This document shows positions 44,734 to 56,029 of a stretch of DNA of 64,000 bases, one piece after another. The stretch lies in assembly GCA_036245805.1 (NCBI GenBank), contig BTRK01000003.1, positions 41,557,215 to 41,621,214 of the forward strand. Direction: 5' to 3'. How positions within the stretch are numbered: the first letter of the stretch is position 1; the number at the start of each line of letters is the position of its first letter. The position numbers were made by a program, and so were the translations under genes. The notes beneath the pieces are model-generated. The model searched no databases and had not been told where the DNA came from. It worked only from the letters and a program-made list of their open reading frames with translations. The stretch comes from Pristionchus mayeri. Its lineage: Eukaryota; Nematoda; Chromadorea; Rhabditida; Neodiplogasteridae.

Positions 44734-45250
44734 CAGTGCCGCACGGTCTCCCCCCAGACGAGAGCGGCGCGGAGGGGCGCTGCGGGTCGCAGTAGGTCGC
44801 ATCACTCCCAGAGACCCTTCAAAGTGTGTATTTTTCGCTGAATTTTTGGCTGCTTCTTCTGACAACTACAGATCGATCTGTTAAATCTGCGTTTCAAAAT
44901 ATTCAGTTTGAGCCACTGTTCGTATGGGTCATCTTTGGAGTCCCTCTCATCCCCTACCCTCAATTCCCTACGATACCATTCCTCATTATTCTTGCTAGTG
45001 AACGGTGTCATAGGGAAATAAGGGGAGAGGAGGAGAAAGGACTCCAAAGATGACCCATCCAAACAGTAGGTCAAATTGGATATTTTGATACGCAGATTTC
45101 GCATATCGATTGGTAGTTGTCAGAAGAACCCAAACCGAAAACTCAGCGAAAAATGCTGAATTTTAAGGGTATCTGGGAGTGATGCGACCTAATGCGACCG
45201 GCGGCGCCCCTCCGCGCCGCTCTCGTCTGGGGGGAGACCGTGCGGCACTG
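44734..45250. mobile_element. GC-rich-ended MITE with TA duplication
   Basis: 517 bp. Terminal inverted repeats of about 85 bp start CAGTGCCGCACGGTCTCCCC; inner segments are also partly complementary. TA at 44732-44733 and 45251-45252. No coding capacity. Confidence 0.85.
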
Positions 45251-45587
45251 TATATTGTGAATGTGTTTTTGAATGTGTGGGTTTTTTTCTTTTTTTTTTG
45301 TTTTACAACCGGATCCACTGATCCGATAACTGGTGAGCGGTGCAATCTTTTTCTCCAGATACCTGGTGGGATGGTAAATATAGTCGGATGGTAATTATGA
45401 AAAAATTGGAGAAAATACAATCGAAAGATACCGAGAACGAAATTGTAGCGGATACAATCGCACACACTCGTGACTCTCTTTGTGAGGCATTTGTGGAGTA
45501 TACGATCCAGGAGGAAAGCATCGATTCAGCTTTCATCCTCTCAATATATTTCATGTAATTAAATACTTCTTACATTTGTAGGTATGA

Positions 45588-46211
45588 TCTCGTGATTCTC
45601 GTGCTACATTTAGAAATATACATGGATCGACTGGATCGTTTTCATTCGAACCTAGCCTTGACTTTCCTCATTCTCACGATTGTCTTGACAATTGTCGGCC
45701 CCTTCTGCAATATTCTAATTGTTATCACGACAATACGTACTAAGTAAGCATTTCTTGGAAAAGGTATGTACACTATTTAACTTTCTAATAATTCAGAACT
45801 ATGCGTACAACCTGCCACACGCTGATAGTTGGCGATATATTTCATCAAGTTGTTGAATATATATTATATCTTTCGAAACATAATGTTACATTCAGCTTGG
45901 CTCACTTGCTATGGAACTTCCGATTCTAAGAAATAGAGAAATAGACAGCGAAATTTGTAATCTAATAATGGTGAGCCAAAATAAGTCAAACTGCGTCGGA
46001 AGAGAGCGGGATGAGAAAAAGCGACAGCCTGTAACAAGGGCGGGAAAAGGAAATAAAAAATTCACTATTCGCGAACTCATCCCGCACAGTTTCTCCCTGA
46101 AATGGGAATTGCGATTGGAATTTCGTACATTTTGCTCATTGGTTTCGACCGAATGATGTCCGTCGTGTTCAGTTTAATATATCGTGATATTAATCGACTA
46201 TTCTACAATGC
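45588..46211 (+). pseudogene. Srsx-like receptor TM1-3 exons (left arm)
   Basis: About 45588-45744 encodes TM1 (LTIVLTIVGPFCNILIVI, ending TIRTK at a GTAAGC donor), about 45798-45930 encodes RTTCHTLIVGD (TM2), and about 46100-46211 encodes TM3 with ISYILLIGFDRMMSVVFSL. GN/xxxI..T.RTK and the DR.xSV motif fit rhodopsin-like Srsx or Srx receptors. Downstream it is joined not to its own TM4 but to an Srv-derived exon. Confidence 0.6.
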
Positions 46212-46366
46212 TGTGAGTTGAAAATTTTTTTTTTTTTTAAATGCGCATTGTGAAAAACACGAAACCTTCAGTTTATATCCATTCCCAATTTCGCTAGACC
46301 TGGAGCAGGAGGAAGACTGTTGTATTGATCAGTTGCCAGTTCCTGATTCCACTCATCGGACATTTA

Positions 46367-47616
46367 TTAGGTTGAATAGAAAGTCTTTATCCACTTTTTA
46401 TTTCCCTTCTTCTGACAATAAAGCACAAGAGCAAAATCAAACATATGCACCATTGTTATCTACGATAAATCTCCAACGTTCAGGCAACTTATGGATTCCC
46501 TCCTTATAGAACCCATCTCGGCGCGAATTAAAATATTGCTTGAGTGCGGCCTCGATCGCCCCACGGGAAGTGAAGGATCTCTGATCGAAATGACGGGTCA
46601 GATCTGAGAACAACCAATAATCCGAAGGGGCCAAGTCAGGAGAATACGGTGGATGAGGGAGAATCATCCAGCCATATTTGGACAGCTCCTGCTTGACCTG
46701 CCGTGCAACATGGGGTCGGGCGTTATCGTGTTGATAGTACACTTTCTTGCCGTTCAGGGGAGATTGTGCGACTTTCTTCTTGAGATTCTGTAGTTGTTTC
46801 GTGTAGACGTCTCCAGTAATTGTCCGCCCCTCAGGTAGGAGTTCCCAGTAAATCGGGCCATCCACTCCCCACCAGACAGAGAGCAAGATTTTCTTGGGGT
46901 GAAGGTCAGGCTTTGCGACGTCCTGTGGGGTCTCATTGGCATCCACCCACTGTGCCCTCCTATGGTGATTCTCATAGCAGACCCACTTCTCGACCCCTGT
47001 TATGAGACGGTCCAACCATCGATCTCCAGCGTGAAGAGTGAGTAGAGAAAGGGAATCGTCGACACGGTGGTCAAACTGGTCTTGGGTCAATTTGTGGGGT
47101 ATGAAACGGCCTAGCTTCTTCTTCTTGCCAATGGAGACCAATCATTTTACGATGGTGCTTTGCGATACCCCAAGTGTGGCTGCCATGTCGCGGGTATTTG
47201 GGAAGGATCCAATTCCACTACGATCCGTAGCACATCCAAATCCAGCTCGGGTGGCCTCCCAGACCGGTCATGATCATCCATGGAAAAGTCCCCCTTCTCG
47301 AAGAGTTGGTACCAATTGCGCATGGTCTGGTAGTGAGTGGCATATGAATCGTACACTTCAGCCAACTGACGTTCCTATTCCTTCATTGTAGTGTGAGAGA
47401 GGAATACGAATAACAGAACGTTGCGGATGTGCAAGGCCGTGGGAACAAACATCGTGGTCTTACTAGTGGCAGAATGAAAGGCGTGGAATGGGGAGTTGTT
47501 GACCACATAGTCCCTTTGTCATGAGTTATTCACTAGAGGCGAGGGAACACCAAAGGTATCCTGCACTGAGCAGTGATCGAGCAAAACAGTGGATAAAGAC
47601 TTTCTGTTCAACCTAA
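46367..47616 (-). mobile_element. Mariner transposon with dead transposase
   Basis: 1250 bp; ends TTAGGTTGAATAGAAAGTCT, TA at 46365-46366 and 47617-47618. The empty site is conserved in the other arm and at 59.8 kb. Confidence 0.93.
46437..47480 (-). pseudogene. Mariner transposase pseudogene (DD34D type)
   Basis: The N-terminal part has the paired HTH region (RNVLLFVF ... GDFSMDDHDRSGRPP), then a frameshift near 47200 within an ATACCC stretch, TGA at 47142-47144, and then a long frame with WVDANETP, YYQHDNARPHVA and HPPYSPDLAPSDYWLF. The second and third catalytic Asp are present, but the first, expected as GDEKW, reads GVEKW (Asp to Val). With frameshift, nonsense codon and a lost catalytic residue it cannot be active. 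Confidence 0.92.
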
Positions 47617-47829
47617 TATATTTTCTCGTTTCACCCATTTTCGTTGTCAATGGAACCCATTGGGAATCAAACTTTACCGGTGCCTCTGTGAGTGTAATCG
47701 AATATCATGTCGAAAATAATTGAATATATCATGCAAATTCTCAAATTATAAAACACGTTGTTAAAACATTTCAAAAAGCTCATTCCCACAGATGAGAATC
47801 AACCGGCCGAGTTGAAGAAGTTAATCACC

Positions 47830-48010
47830 AGAGATGCCAGAGATGATTCTTGCTCTTTGCAAGAATAATTATAAAAAAAAGATAGAACAAGCAACCGAAC
47901 AGTTCAATGATGATGAATGCGATTAGAGAAGAAGAAATTGGCAACATCGCGGCGCGACCTTTGAGACTCGAGACCTTATCAATATATCCGTATGCTTCGA
48001 GACCGCAAGC
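47830..48010 (-). pseudogene. Copy of Srv exon 1 (left arm)
   Basis: Minus strand encodes MLPISSSLIAFIIIELFGCL, the same TM1 exon as at 59190-59335. It is oriented opposite to the adjacent TM4-exon copy, so the original gene order is broken. Confidence 0.75.
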
Positions 48011-48645
48011 TCCGCCCACTTGGAGGGGAAAGATAACCCCTCAAAACATGGATGGAGGGACTACGCCTCGAATTTTTTAACCAAATTGGACGATCTAAAC
48101 TGATTTCGGTAGCTATTTTGTTGCTTAGCAAATGACCTCTGCAGCAGCTTGATCGGACAACTCTAATTAGTCAGCGTATGCTAATTAAGTGCTGGGGGAT
48201 GGGTTTAACAGGGTTGTAGTGCACTTGCACAGCTGCTCCACTCGCAATTTGTAATATGAGGGCGTTTGCGTAAGTATCGAGCAAAGGCCGACACAGCCAA
48301 AAAATGTCGATTCTCTAAAAGTTCGTGTTTTGGGGTAATCGAATGTGTTGAAGACGATGGGCACACTCGTTTTGCCCCAGAGCCTTCGTCGGCTCCAGAC
48401 GGCGTCACGTCGAAAACAGTTTTTCGCGTATATCGCCTCTACGGAAAGTTCTAAAATGACTCGAGTGAGGTTTCTGGGGTAGAATTCGATGCTGATTACG
48501 GATATTACGGATGCCGATTTTTAGGCAAACATGCTCATATAACCCTAATCATTAAGATTACGCAGAAAAAAATGGAAAAAAAATATTTAATTGCATGCGT
48601 AGCTCATTTTTTAAAAAATTTAAAATAAAAATTAGAAAAAATGCA

Positions 48646-48735
48646 ACATGACATCGCCCACTGGGTTTCGAACATTCGGTACTCGGGCGCAAGAGTAAAG
48701 GCACTACCACTACATCAAGCAATCAGTTGCTGCTG
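48646..48735 (-). repeat. tRNA-like sequence in the palindrome spacer
   Basis: Minus strand has GATGTAGTGGTAGTGCC (A-box-like) and TGTTCGAAACCC (B box). The T and acceptor stems do not pair. A second copy lies at about 58418-58495 on the plus strand. Likely a SINE or Pol III-derived repeat. Confidence 0.45.
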
Positions 48736-49439
48736 GTCCTTAACGAGTACTATAACTTCTTGCTCATTGTCGCATTCTCTCCGCTATCCCGATTTCGAGC
48801 GTCCATGCGGAGATATTAGGCACAGAAACAGAGTCATGTGACTATTTTGACATAACACTTGTGGTCTCTACGTATGCTCCTCCTTATCATTCTTATTTGT
48901 TATCACTAGAAAAGTTCTCAGGAACTCAGCAAAGATGTTTATGTAAACCCTACAATCTTCAGACATGTTTCCGTGCTCTTTAACTCGTTCATGTTTCCCG
49001 GTGTGAATCACTAACGTACCTACTAGCGGGTGCATGGGAATAGTCTGAACTCATTTTGAACTTCTTGGGATTGTCGGGATTCTTAGAATTCTTGGGATTG
49101 CCTTTTTCGTATTTGCACGATTGCGTTTTCCCCGCTCATTCCCACAGATGAGAATCAACCAGTTGTGCTTGAATGAAGCTCTGAAAAATAAACGTGAGAT
49201 CACAAAAAACATAAACTAAATATTTTGATTCATACAATATCTCACATTGCTCGAAGGTGAAGTTAATCGCCAGAGATGCCATAGGCTTCCATAATTTAGA
49301 AATTTCGGAAAGAGTCAGGATTAATCGATACTGAAACGTAATCTGTGGTTATGCTTCTTTGTATGGTATTATTAGGGTCCTTGTCGAAGATCCTTTTTTG
49401 TGTCGTTCTTCTCGATTATAACGCTTAATTTAGGATTAT

Positions 49440-49525
49440 ATATTTCCTATAACCGTAAGCTTTTTCGACCCGGAACAGGTAGGAAGCAGTAACTTTGCAA
49501 ACGGGAGCACAAACGTGGTATATAA
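49440..49525 (-). repeat. Dispersed repeat, copy 2 of 3
   Basis: GCTCCCGTTTGCAAAGTTAC and CGAAAAAGCTTACGGTT in reverse orientation; other copies are at about 9900-9980 and 57519-57600 (plus strand). It may be the end of a longer repeat family. Confidence 0.6.
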
Positions 49526-50224
49526 CGATAGGAAAACAAAAGAAATTTTTTTTTAAAATTTTTATTTTAAATTTTAAAAAAATGAGCTACGCATGCAATT
49601 AAATATTCTTTTTCCATTTCTTTCTGCGTAATCTTAATGATTAGGGTTATATGAGCATGTTTGCCTAAAAATCGGCATCCGTAATATCCGTAATCAGCAT
49701 CGAATTCTACCCCAGAAACCTCACTCGAGTAATTTTAGAACTTTCCGTAGAGGCGATATACGCGAAAAACTGTTTTCGACGTGACGCCGTCTGGAGCCGA
49801 CGAAGGCTCTGGGGCAAAACGAGTGTGCCCATCGTCTTCAACACATTCGATTACCCCAAAACACGAACTTTTAGAGAATCGACATTTTTTGGCTGTGTCG
49901 GCCTTTGCTCGATACTTACGCAAACGCCCTCATATTACAAATTGCGAGTGGAGCAGCTGTGCAAGTGCACTACAACCCTGTTAAACCCATCCCCCAGCAC
50001 TTAATTAGCATACGCTGACTAATTAGAGTTGTCCGATCAAGCTGCTGCAGAGGTCATTTGCTAAGCAACAAAATAGCTACCGAAATCAGTTTAGATCGTC
50101 CAATTTGGTTAAAAAATTCGAGGCGTAATCCCTCCATCCATGTGTTGAGGGGTTATCTTTCCCCTCCAAGTGGGCGGAGCTTGCGGTCTCGAAGATATAT
50201 TGATAAGGTCTCGAGTCTCAAAGG

Positions 50225-50357
50225 ACGCGCCGCGATGTTGCCAATTTCTTCTTCTCTAATCGCATTCATCATCATTGAACTGTTCGGTTGCTTGTTCTAT
50301 CTTCTTTTCATAATTATTCTTGCAAAGAGCAAGAATCATCTCTGGCATCTCTGGTGA
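50225..50357 (+). pseudogene. Copy of Srv exon 1 (right arm)
   Basis: Encodes MLPISSSLIAFIIIELFGCL in the plus orientation, a near-identical copy of the 47.83-48.01 and 59.19-59.33 kb exons. Confidence 0.75.
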
Positions 50358-50460
50358 TTAACTTCTTCAACTCGGCCGGTTGATTCTCATCTGTGGGAAT
50401 GAGCTTTTTGAAATGTTTTAACAACGTGTTTTATAATTTGAGAATTTGCATGATATATTC

Positions 50461-50893
50461 TCCATTCTCCATTCTTGCGCTCGTGATGGGCGGTCGTCCC
50501 TGACCCCGCTCTTTTCCGACCTAGTTTGGGGAATCCTCTCCCGTCAGCTTGGGCAACCCGGAGAGTATCGCCTACTCGGTACACTTCAAGAAGAGGAGCA
50601 CGGATGGATTCCCATCGTCTCGAGTGATCTACCGCCAAGAAAAGCCCCGATCAAGTCTGCGTTGTGAGTTCCTAACAACCGGCGCAAGTCAGGTGCTCGG
50701 CGGCAGGATGATCTACTTCAATGCTCAACGGAGATCCGCCACGGTCGTCCCTACGGTTGATCAGAGAAGCCAAAGAAGACCCACCCCTTGACCTAACGAC
50801 GCTCTTAGACCGAAGATCCCAATCCCCTCCACACCGAAGTTACCCTCCTGCAGGACCATTGTGCCTGAAGTCAGGATAAATATTGAATATTGA
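50461..50893. mobile_element. 433-bp insertion in the right arm with 8-bp duplication
   Basis: Absent from the left arm and from the 59.9-kb paralogue. Flanked by ATATATTC at 50453-50460 and 50894-50901. More GC-rich than its surroundings. It has no clear terminal inverted repeats and no recognised protein; it may be a hAT-like or other non-autonomous element, or captured genic DNA. Confidence 0.6.
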
Positions 50894-51164
50894 ATATATT
50901 CAATTATTTTCGACATGATATTCGATTACACTCACAGAGGCACCGGTAAAGTTCGATTCCCAATGGGTTCCATTGACAACGAAAATGGGTGAAACGAGAA
51001 AATATAAATGTCCGATGAGTGGAATCAGGAACTGGCAACTGATCAATACAACAGTCTTCCTCCTGCTCCAGGTCTAGCGAAATTGGGAATGGATATAAAC
51101 TGAAGGTTTCGTGTTTTTCACAATGCGCTTTTTTAAAAAAAAAATTAATTTTCAACTCACAGCA

Positions 51165-53065
51165 TTGTAGAATAGTCGATTAATATCACGATATATTAAA
51201 CTGAACACGACGGACATCATTCGGTCAAAACCAATGAGCAAAATGTACGAAATTCCAATCGCAATTCCCATTTCAGGGAGAAACTGTGCGGGATGAGTTC
51301 GCGAATAGTGAATTTTTTATTTCCTTTTCCCGCCCTTGTTACAGGATGTCGCTTTTTCTCATCCCGCTCTCTTCCGACGCAGTTTGACTTATTTTGGCTC
51401 ACCATTATTAGATTACAAATTTCGCTGTCTATTTCTCTATTTCTTAGAATCGGAAGTTCCATAGCAAGTGAGCCAAGCTGAATGTAACATTATGTTTCGA
51501 AAGATATAATATATATTCAACAACTTGATGAAATATTAGGTTTTAACATAAGTTTTGTCGCATTTCGGAGGTTCACAATATTTCCATGAAGGATACTTCT
51601 CAAACATTATCAATGCCTGACCTCCTAGTATATGTTTGGGGTGTTCATGCACATTCAAACCATAGGGTAGAGCTGAACTGCGCACGCTGGCTATGCGAAA
51701 AATATTAATATGAACTGATTTAAATTTGGTGCAGATTTTGTTAATTCGTTTGATCGGGTGCTAGTTCGCAGAGATGAATAATGAACCAAACTTCTACAGC
51801 ATGGTGATATACCCCGTCAATGCTCTTTCAAAATATACGCCAGATATGGTGCTATGTTGAGCGGAACCAAAGATATACTTCACTGAGTGTAAGGTTAGCC
51901 GCTGATTCGTAGCCAACTTGACCAACTCTTCTGAATCCCGAATTGCAACAACAGTGACTAACATAAGTGCGTTCAATTACCACTCATGGAGGTATAATTT
52001 ATCATTAAACAAGTGAGAGAAAGAACACTCCACTTGTGGGAAATTTGAATTTTTATTAATTCAATTCGCGCACAATTTTACCAAAATTTGCAAGTTTAGG
52101 TGTTTCGAATTAAAGATTGTCATTCAAAAGCTATTTATTTCCAAACTTATCCCAAGTAGATACTAGTAAGGGAAGGGTTTATGGTTCGGATGGACACAAC
52201 AAATCAGATATTGAACATGTGTGCGAGGTAGGAATATGAACAAAGTGCCGATTTCAGTAGTTTAATTTACATACCATCGTTCTGAATGGAGCCACTTATC
52301 TCAACAGAACCCAATCTACCCCAAACTTTGTCTGCACACTGACCACTTTGGGTGAACTATATTCCACCACTATTTGGATCTGGATATCTACTGAGAAGAA
52401 AATTCGGCTTGCGAAAGTTTTCGCGACCGTCACCAACCATCCACATTATACAAACTCGTCTACATTTCTAGAACGATTTTCGTTTGTCATTATCCGTGAG
52501 TGGTTCAAAATTATGCACATATGTAGTACTTTACGCAAATCACACAAAATCGGCATAATTTATCCTTTTCAAGAAGAGCTGATGCGTGAAAATGATTTCT
52601 AATCCTTATCTCAGTACAACTTTGTCTGACTAATGTGCCTCCTCAACTGCCTTGACAGGACTGAAGTAAAGCGCGTAAGAAAGAGTACGAAGGACCTCAC
52701 TGATGATGAATAACGAAATTGAGATTAAATTAATTCGAAGAATTTCTGAGGTTAAAATGCATAAGAGATTGGACGCGACAAAACTTATGTTACAACCTGA
52801 TATATCGCCAACTATCAGCGTGTGGCAGGTTGTACGCATAGTTCTGAATTATTAGAAAGTTAAATAGTGTACATACCTTTTCCAAGAAATGCTTACTTAG
52901 TACGTATTGTCGTGATAACAATTAGAATATTGCAGAAGGGGCCGACAATTGTCAAGACAATCGTGAGAATGAGGAAAGTCAAGGCTAGGTTCGAATGAAA
53001 ACGATCCAGTCGATCCATGTATATTTCTAAATGTAGCACGAGAATCACGAGATCATACCTACAAA
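51165..53065 (-). pseudogene. Srsx-like TM1-3 exons (right arm)
   Basis: Near-identical to 45588-46211 in inverse orientation. Exon 2 (TM2, RTTCHTLIVGD) is cut by the element at 51536-52800, whereas the left arm copy is uninterrupted at that point. Confidence 0.65.
51536..52800. mobile_element. Mariner-type element, 1265 bp, no transposase seen
   Basis: Ends TTAGGTTTTAACATAAGTTT and, in reverse, TCAGGTTGTAACATAAGTTT; TA at 51534-51535 and 52801-52802. The empty site is present in the left arm at about 45843. Confidence 0.85.
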
Positions 53066-53481
53066 TGTAAGAAGTATTTAATTACATGAAATATATTGAG
53101 AGGATGAAAGCTGAATCGATGCTTTCCTCCTGGATCGTATACTCCACAAATGCCTCACAAAGAGAGTCACGAGTGTGTGCGATTGTATCCGCTACAATTT
53201 CGTTCTCGGTATCTTTCGATTGTATTTTCTCCAATTTTTTCATAATTACCATCCGACTATATTTCCCCCTACATGCTCACTTTTTATAGCATTTCTTCCT
53301 CAGTGGAGGAGAGTCCATTTTCTCGTATTATAATTAAAGTTATTATTCGTCTTTCGTTGCGCCGCAGAGCGTAGATAAAATATATAGCACGCGCATGGGA
53401 TACGATACAGATCTAGCCTTTGCGGCTGACTTGAATATTGGTAACAAGATCTATATTTAATCCCTCAATTTCTGCACTCCA

Positions 53482-56025
53482 GGTCCATGTATCTTGTTAA
53501 ATCTTCTAGTAATTTACCTGGCTAGACGATTTTCGCCAAAGAGTATGGGCAAATACAAATACCTCATAATGTGTTTCGCCTCATGCGATGTTGTTTTGGT
53601 TATTTTAACTTTAATAGTCAATGCGGTGAGTTCAATTTCGTATATTTCATGAAAAAAAATACAATCTTCAGAAAGTGCTGAATCGAGATTGTACATTCGG
53701 CGCTATGTCACTTACTTTCCCTGCAAATAAACACGTCATTCTCATTTACGCCGCCTTCTTTACTGTTCCGTTCTGTTTGCTTATTGTCCATTTCCTCTAC
53801 AGATATTGGATAATCAAGCAGTTCGAATAACTGTTTATACTCCTGTCCTAGAAAAATGGTTTTGAGATCTCCCCTAATATTTTTGTTCGACGAAGTTTGG
53901 TTCGTTGTTGGCCTAATATTCGCCTTCTTTTTCGTTGGACTTTTCAGGTATCAGGTTGGAACAAAAGTTTTGCACGATTTTCAAATTTTCGTTTCCGGCA
54001 TACTCTGTCCTTTATTTTCAAAATTATTTAATATTGTTTCATGTATTCGTTGAGGGCTTGGATACTCTTTCTATCACACATTAGTATTACCCATACCATT
54101 TGATATTGTGGCGACATTTCAAAGTCAAAGTTACAACATTTGAGAACTGAACTACATAATTTTGGGGCCTGCTCTCTATGGATATCGATGATAATGCAAA
54201 TATCAAGGTATATTTGGAAAGTGCGATGAACAGGCATCATAAAATAGTATGAAAATGGGGATCACCACAAATGGCATTCCAGAAACGTTGTCAGTTTTGA
54301 TCTCGGGTCAAAAGGGGCTTGGTCTGAATTAGTTGCCTTCACTGCATACCCGTAGACGAAAGTCTATCGATCTCAAATACATTTAAACTTTGAGTGCCTT
54401 CCATGGTAAGCTCACAATTATTTTCGTGTGGACATACAATGCTTCTATTAGAAAATGCAATTTTGCATACTCAGATACTGATATTAGAGTGTCGAAATTG
54501 ATGTTTCCATGAATGGCATGTTTCCAGCATAAAAGGAAGCTTAGATTTTATATGGTTAACTAAACAAGCAACTCTTACTGTATCACTTATTGGCTTGGCC
54601 GAGTCAGGGGATATCTTCCTTTTGAGCAAATCGACTCGAACAATGTACACCGAATTTCAATATTTTGACTGTGGTCATCATGGTTCAAAATTTCAGAAAA
54701 TGTTAATTTTCTAGGAGTGGAAAAGGGTATGCTCCAGCATTTCTTTATGTTATAAAGCCCCAAGGTTGTTTATGTAAAAGTACTTAAGATCAAACCAGCA
54801 TAATTGATTGTCGAGGCAATAACATCGATCTTGTGAGTAACGTTATTTCTCGAATGTTGGAATTTAATGGTCTGTAAACCTTGCTAAATTAAAGCAACCA
54901 CTAGATCCTACATAGCTTTAGAGAGAACTGCCAACGGGCTTTTCACTCCACCATGTGAGATTATACAATGATTTTTTCTGTCCGAATAGGAGCGTGGTAA
55001 ACAAATGTCCATGTCGCTCAAAAATTTCACATTTAACGAAACCTGATTTTTTTCGCAAACCCTCAGAGTAGGATTTGATTCGAAGTAGCGGATATATTTT
55101 ACAAATAGTCCCTAAATATATGCTATCCGGTTAGATCGACCCGATTAAAGTGAAGCCTTTTAAGCAATTTCAAACTTCATGGCCGAAATCGTGCAAAACT
55201 TTTGTTCCAACCTAATATGTTTCAGCATTAACTAGATGGGCGTTTTGAGTGATTTCTCCCACTGGTGTTAAAGTCAAAGCAAATATGTGGATGTTTCAAT
55301 GATTGTAAAACATTATTTCCAGCTATGGTTTTCTCTTGTTAGGCACTTTGCCTGATGTTTCGGGTGCTCTGGAAGAGAGGGAAAAGCTGGCAATGGAGTT
55401 GAACACGGCGGTTGTCGATGGATGGCTAATTTACAGGATTGTACGCTTGCTTTATAATTAATCAACTCATATTACACTTTCCAGAATGAAGAGGTGGATT
55501 CGATTTCCATCGTGTCAATACTCATCATGGACTTCTTGCTGCTAACTTGTCTCTCAGTTTCTATAATTCTCGCGCTGAAGACATATTGCTGCATCAAGAG
55601 GACGAACACTCTCTCCGTCAGAGAGCATTCCATGCAGCTTGTACTGCTTGCAGTAGCAAGCATCCAAGTAAAATATAGCCTACATTATATAGGTGTAAAT
55701 GTGTATTTTTAAAACTCAGAATAATGTTCGCTGCGTTTAGTCTGAACGACATACTTAATTATGATTCAATTCCTGTATTCAGACGATCGTCCCCTTCATC
55801 TGCGTCTATCTGCCGTACCTCTTCGTGCTAAATCTTCCCTTCGCTAACTTTGGCTCCACATCATTCACCGACGCCGCGCCATTTTTACATGCAATTTTCC
55901 CGACTCTCGACGCAATTGTTGTGATCACAATGATTAAGCCATTCCGTGTAGGATTGATTCGGATTCTGCAAAGGGAATCTATATCAGTTCAACCGTCAAA
56001 TTCCCTTAACATTACAGTACGCTGA
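53482..56025 (+). CDS. Str-class 7TM chemoreceptor
   Basis: Exons encode: CILLNLLVIYLARRF ... SPKSMGKYKYLIM (TM1-2), FCLLIVHFLYRYWII (TM3 with the Str HF.YRYW motif), IFLFDEVWFVVGLIFAFF (TM4), a Glu-rich loop (55323-55440), ISIVSILIMDFLLLTCL (TM5) and finally TIVPFICVYLPYLFV and FPTLDAIVVITMIKPFR (TM6-7), ending at 56025. Phases agree across the introns that I checked. The intron after TM4 has been enlarged by a 1265-bp mariner-type element. The first exon is unclear because the inverted duplication ends just upstream at 53264, so the 5' end may be lost. Expected in sensory cilia. Confidence 0.75.
53951..55215. mobile_element. Mariner-type element in a Str intron, at the splice donor
   Basis: 1265 bp; ends TCAGGTTGGAACAAAAGTTT and, in reverse, TTAGGTTGGAACAAAAGTTT; TA at 53949-53950 and 55216-55217. 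The left TA belongs to the donor GTATGT, which now reads GTATCA. No transposase is seen. Confidence 0.88.
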
Positions 56026-56029
56026 GTAA

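Larger units (their letters stand above)
46302..47699 (+). pseudogene. Copy of Srv TM4 exon, interrupted by a mariner
   Basis: Matches exon 4 of the receptor at 59.2-60.5 kb (acceptor CGCTAG, then TWSRRKTVVLISCQF and later VVNGTHW). The mariner at 46367-47616 lies within it. The right-arm copy at about 50930-51085 has the empty site. Confidence 0.75.
45376..53264. repeat. Large inverted duplication (two arms and a spacer)
   Basis: Arm 45376 to about 48633 is the reverse complement of about 49556 to 53264 once arm-specific insertions are removed (46367-47616 in the left arm; 50461-50893 and 51536-52800 in the right arm). The spacer 48634-49555 is related to 57.5-58.5 kb. Identity is high, so the event is fairly recent or the arms undergo gene conversion. 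Confidence 0.9.
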
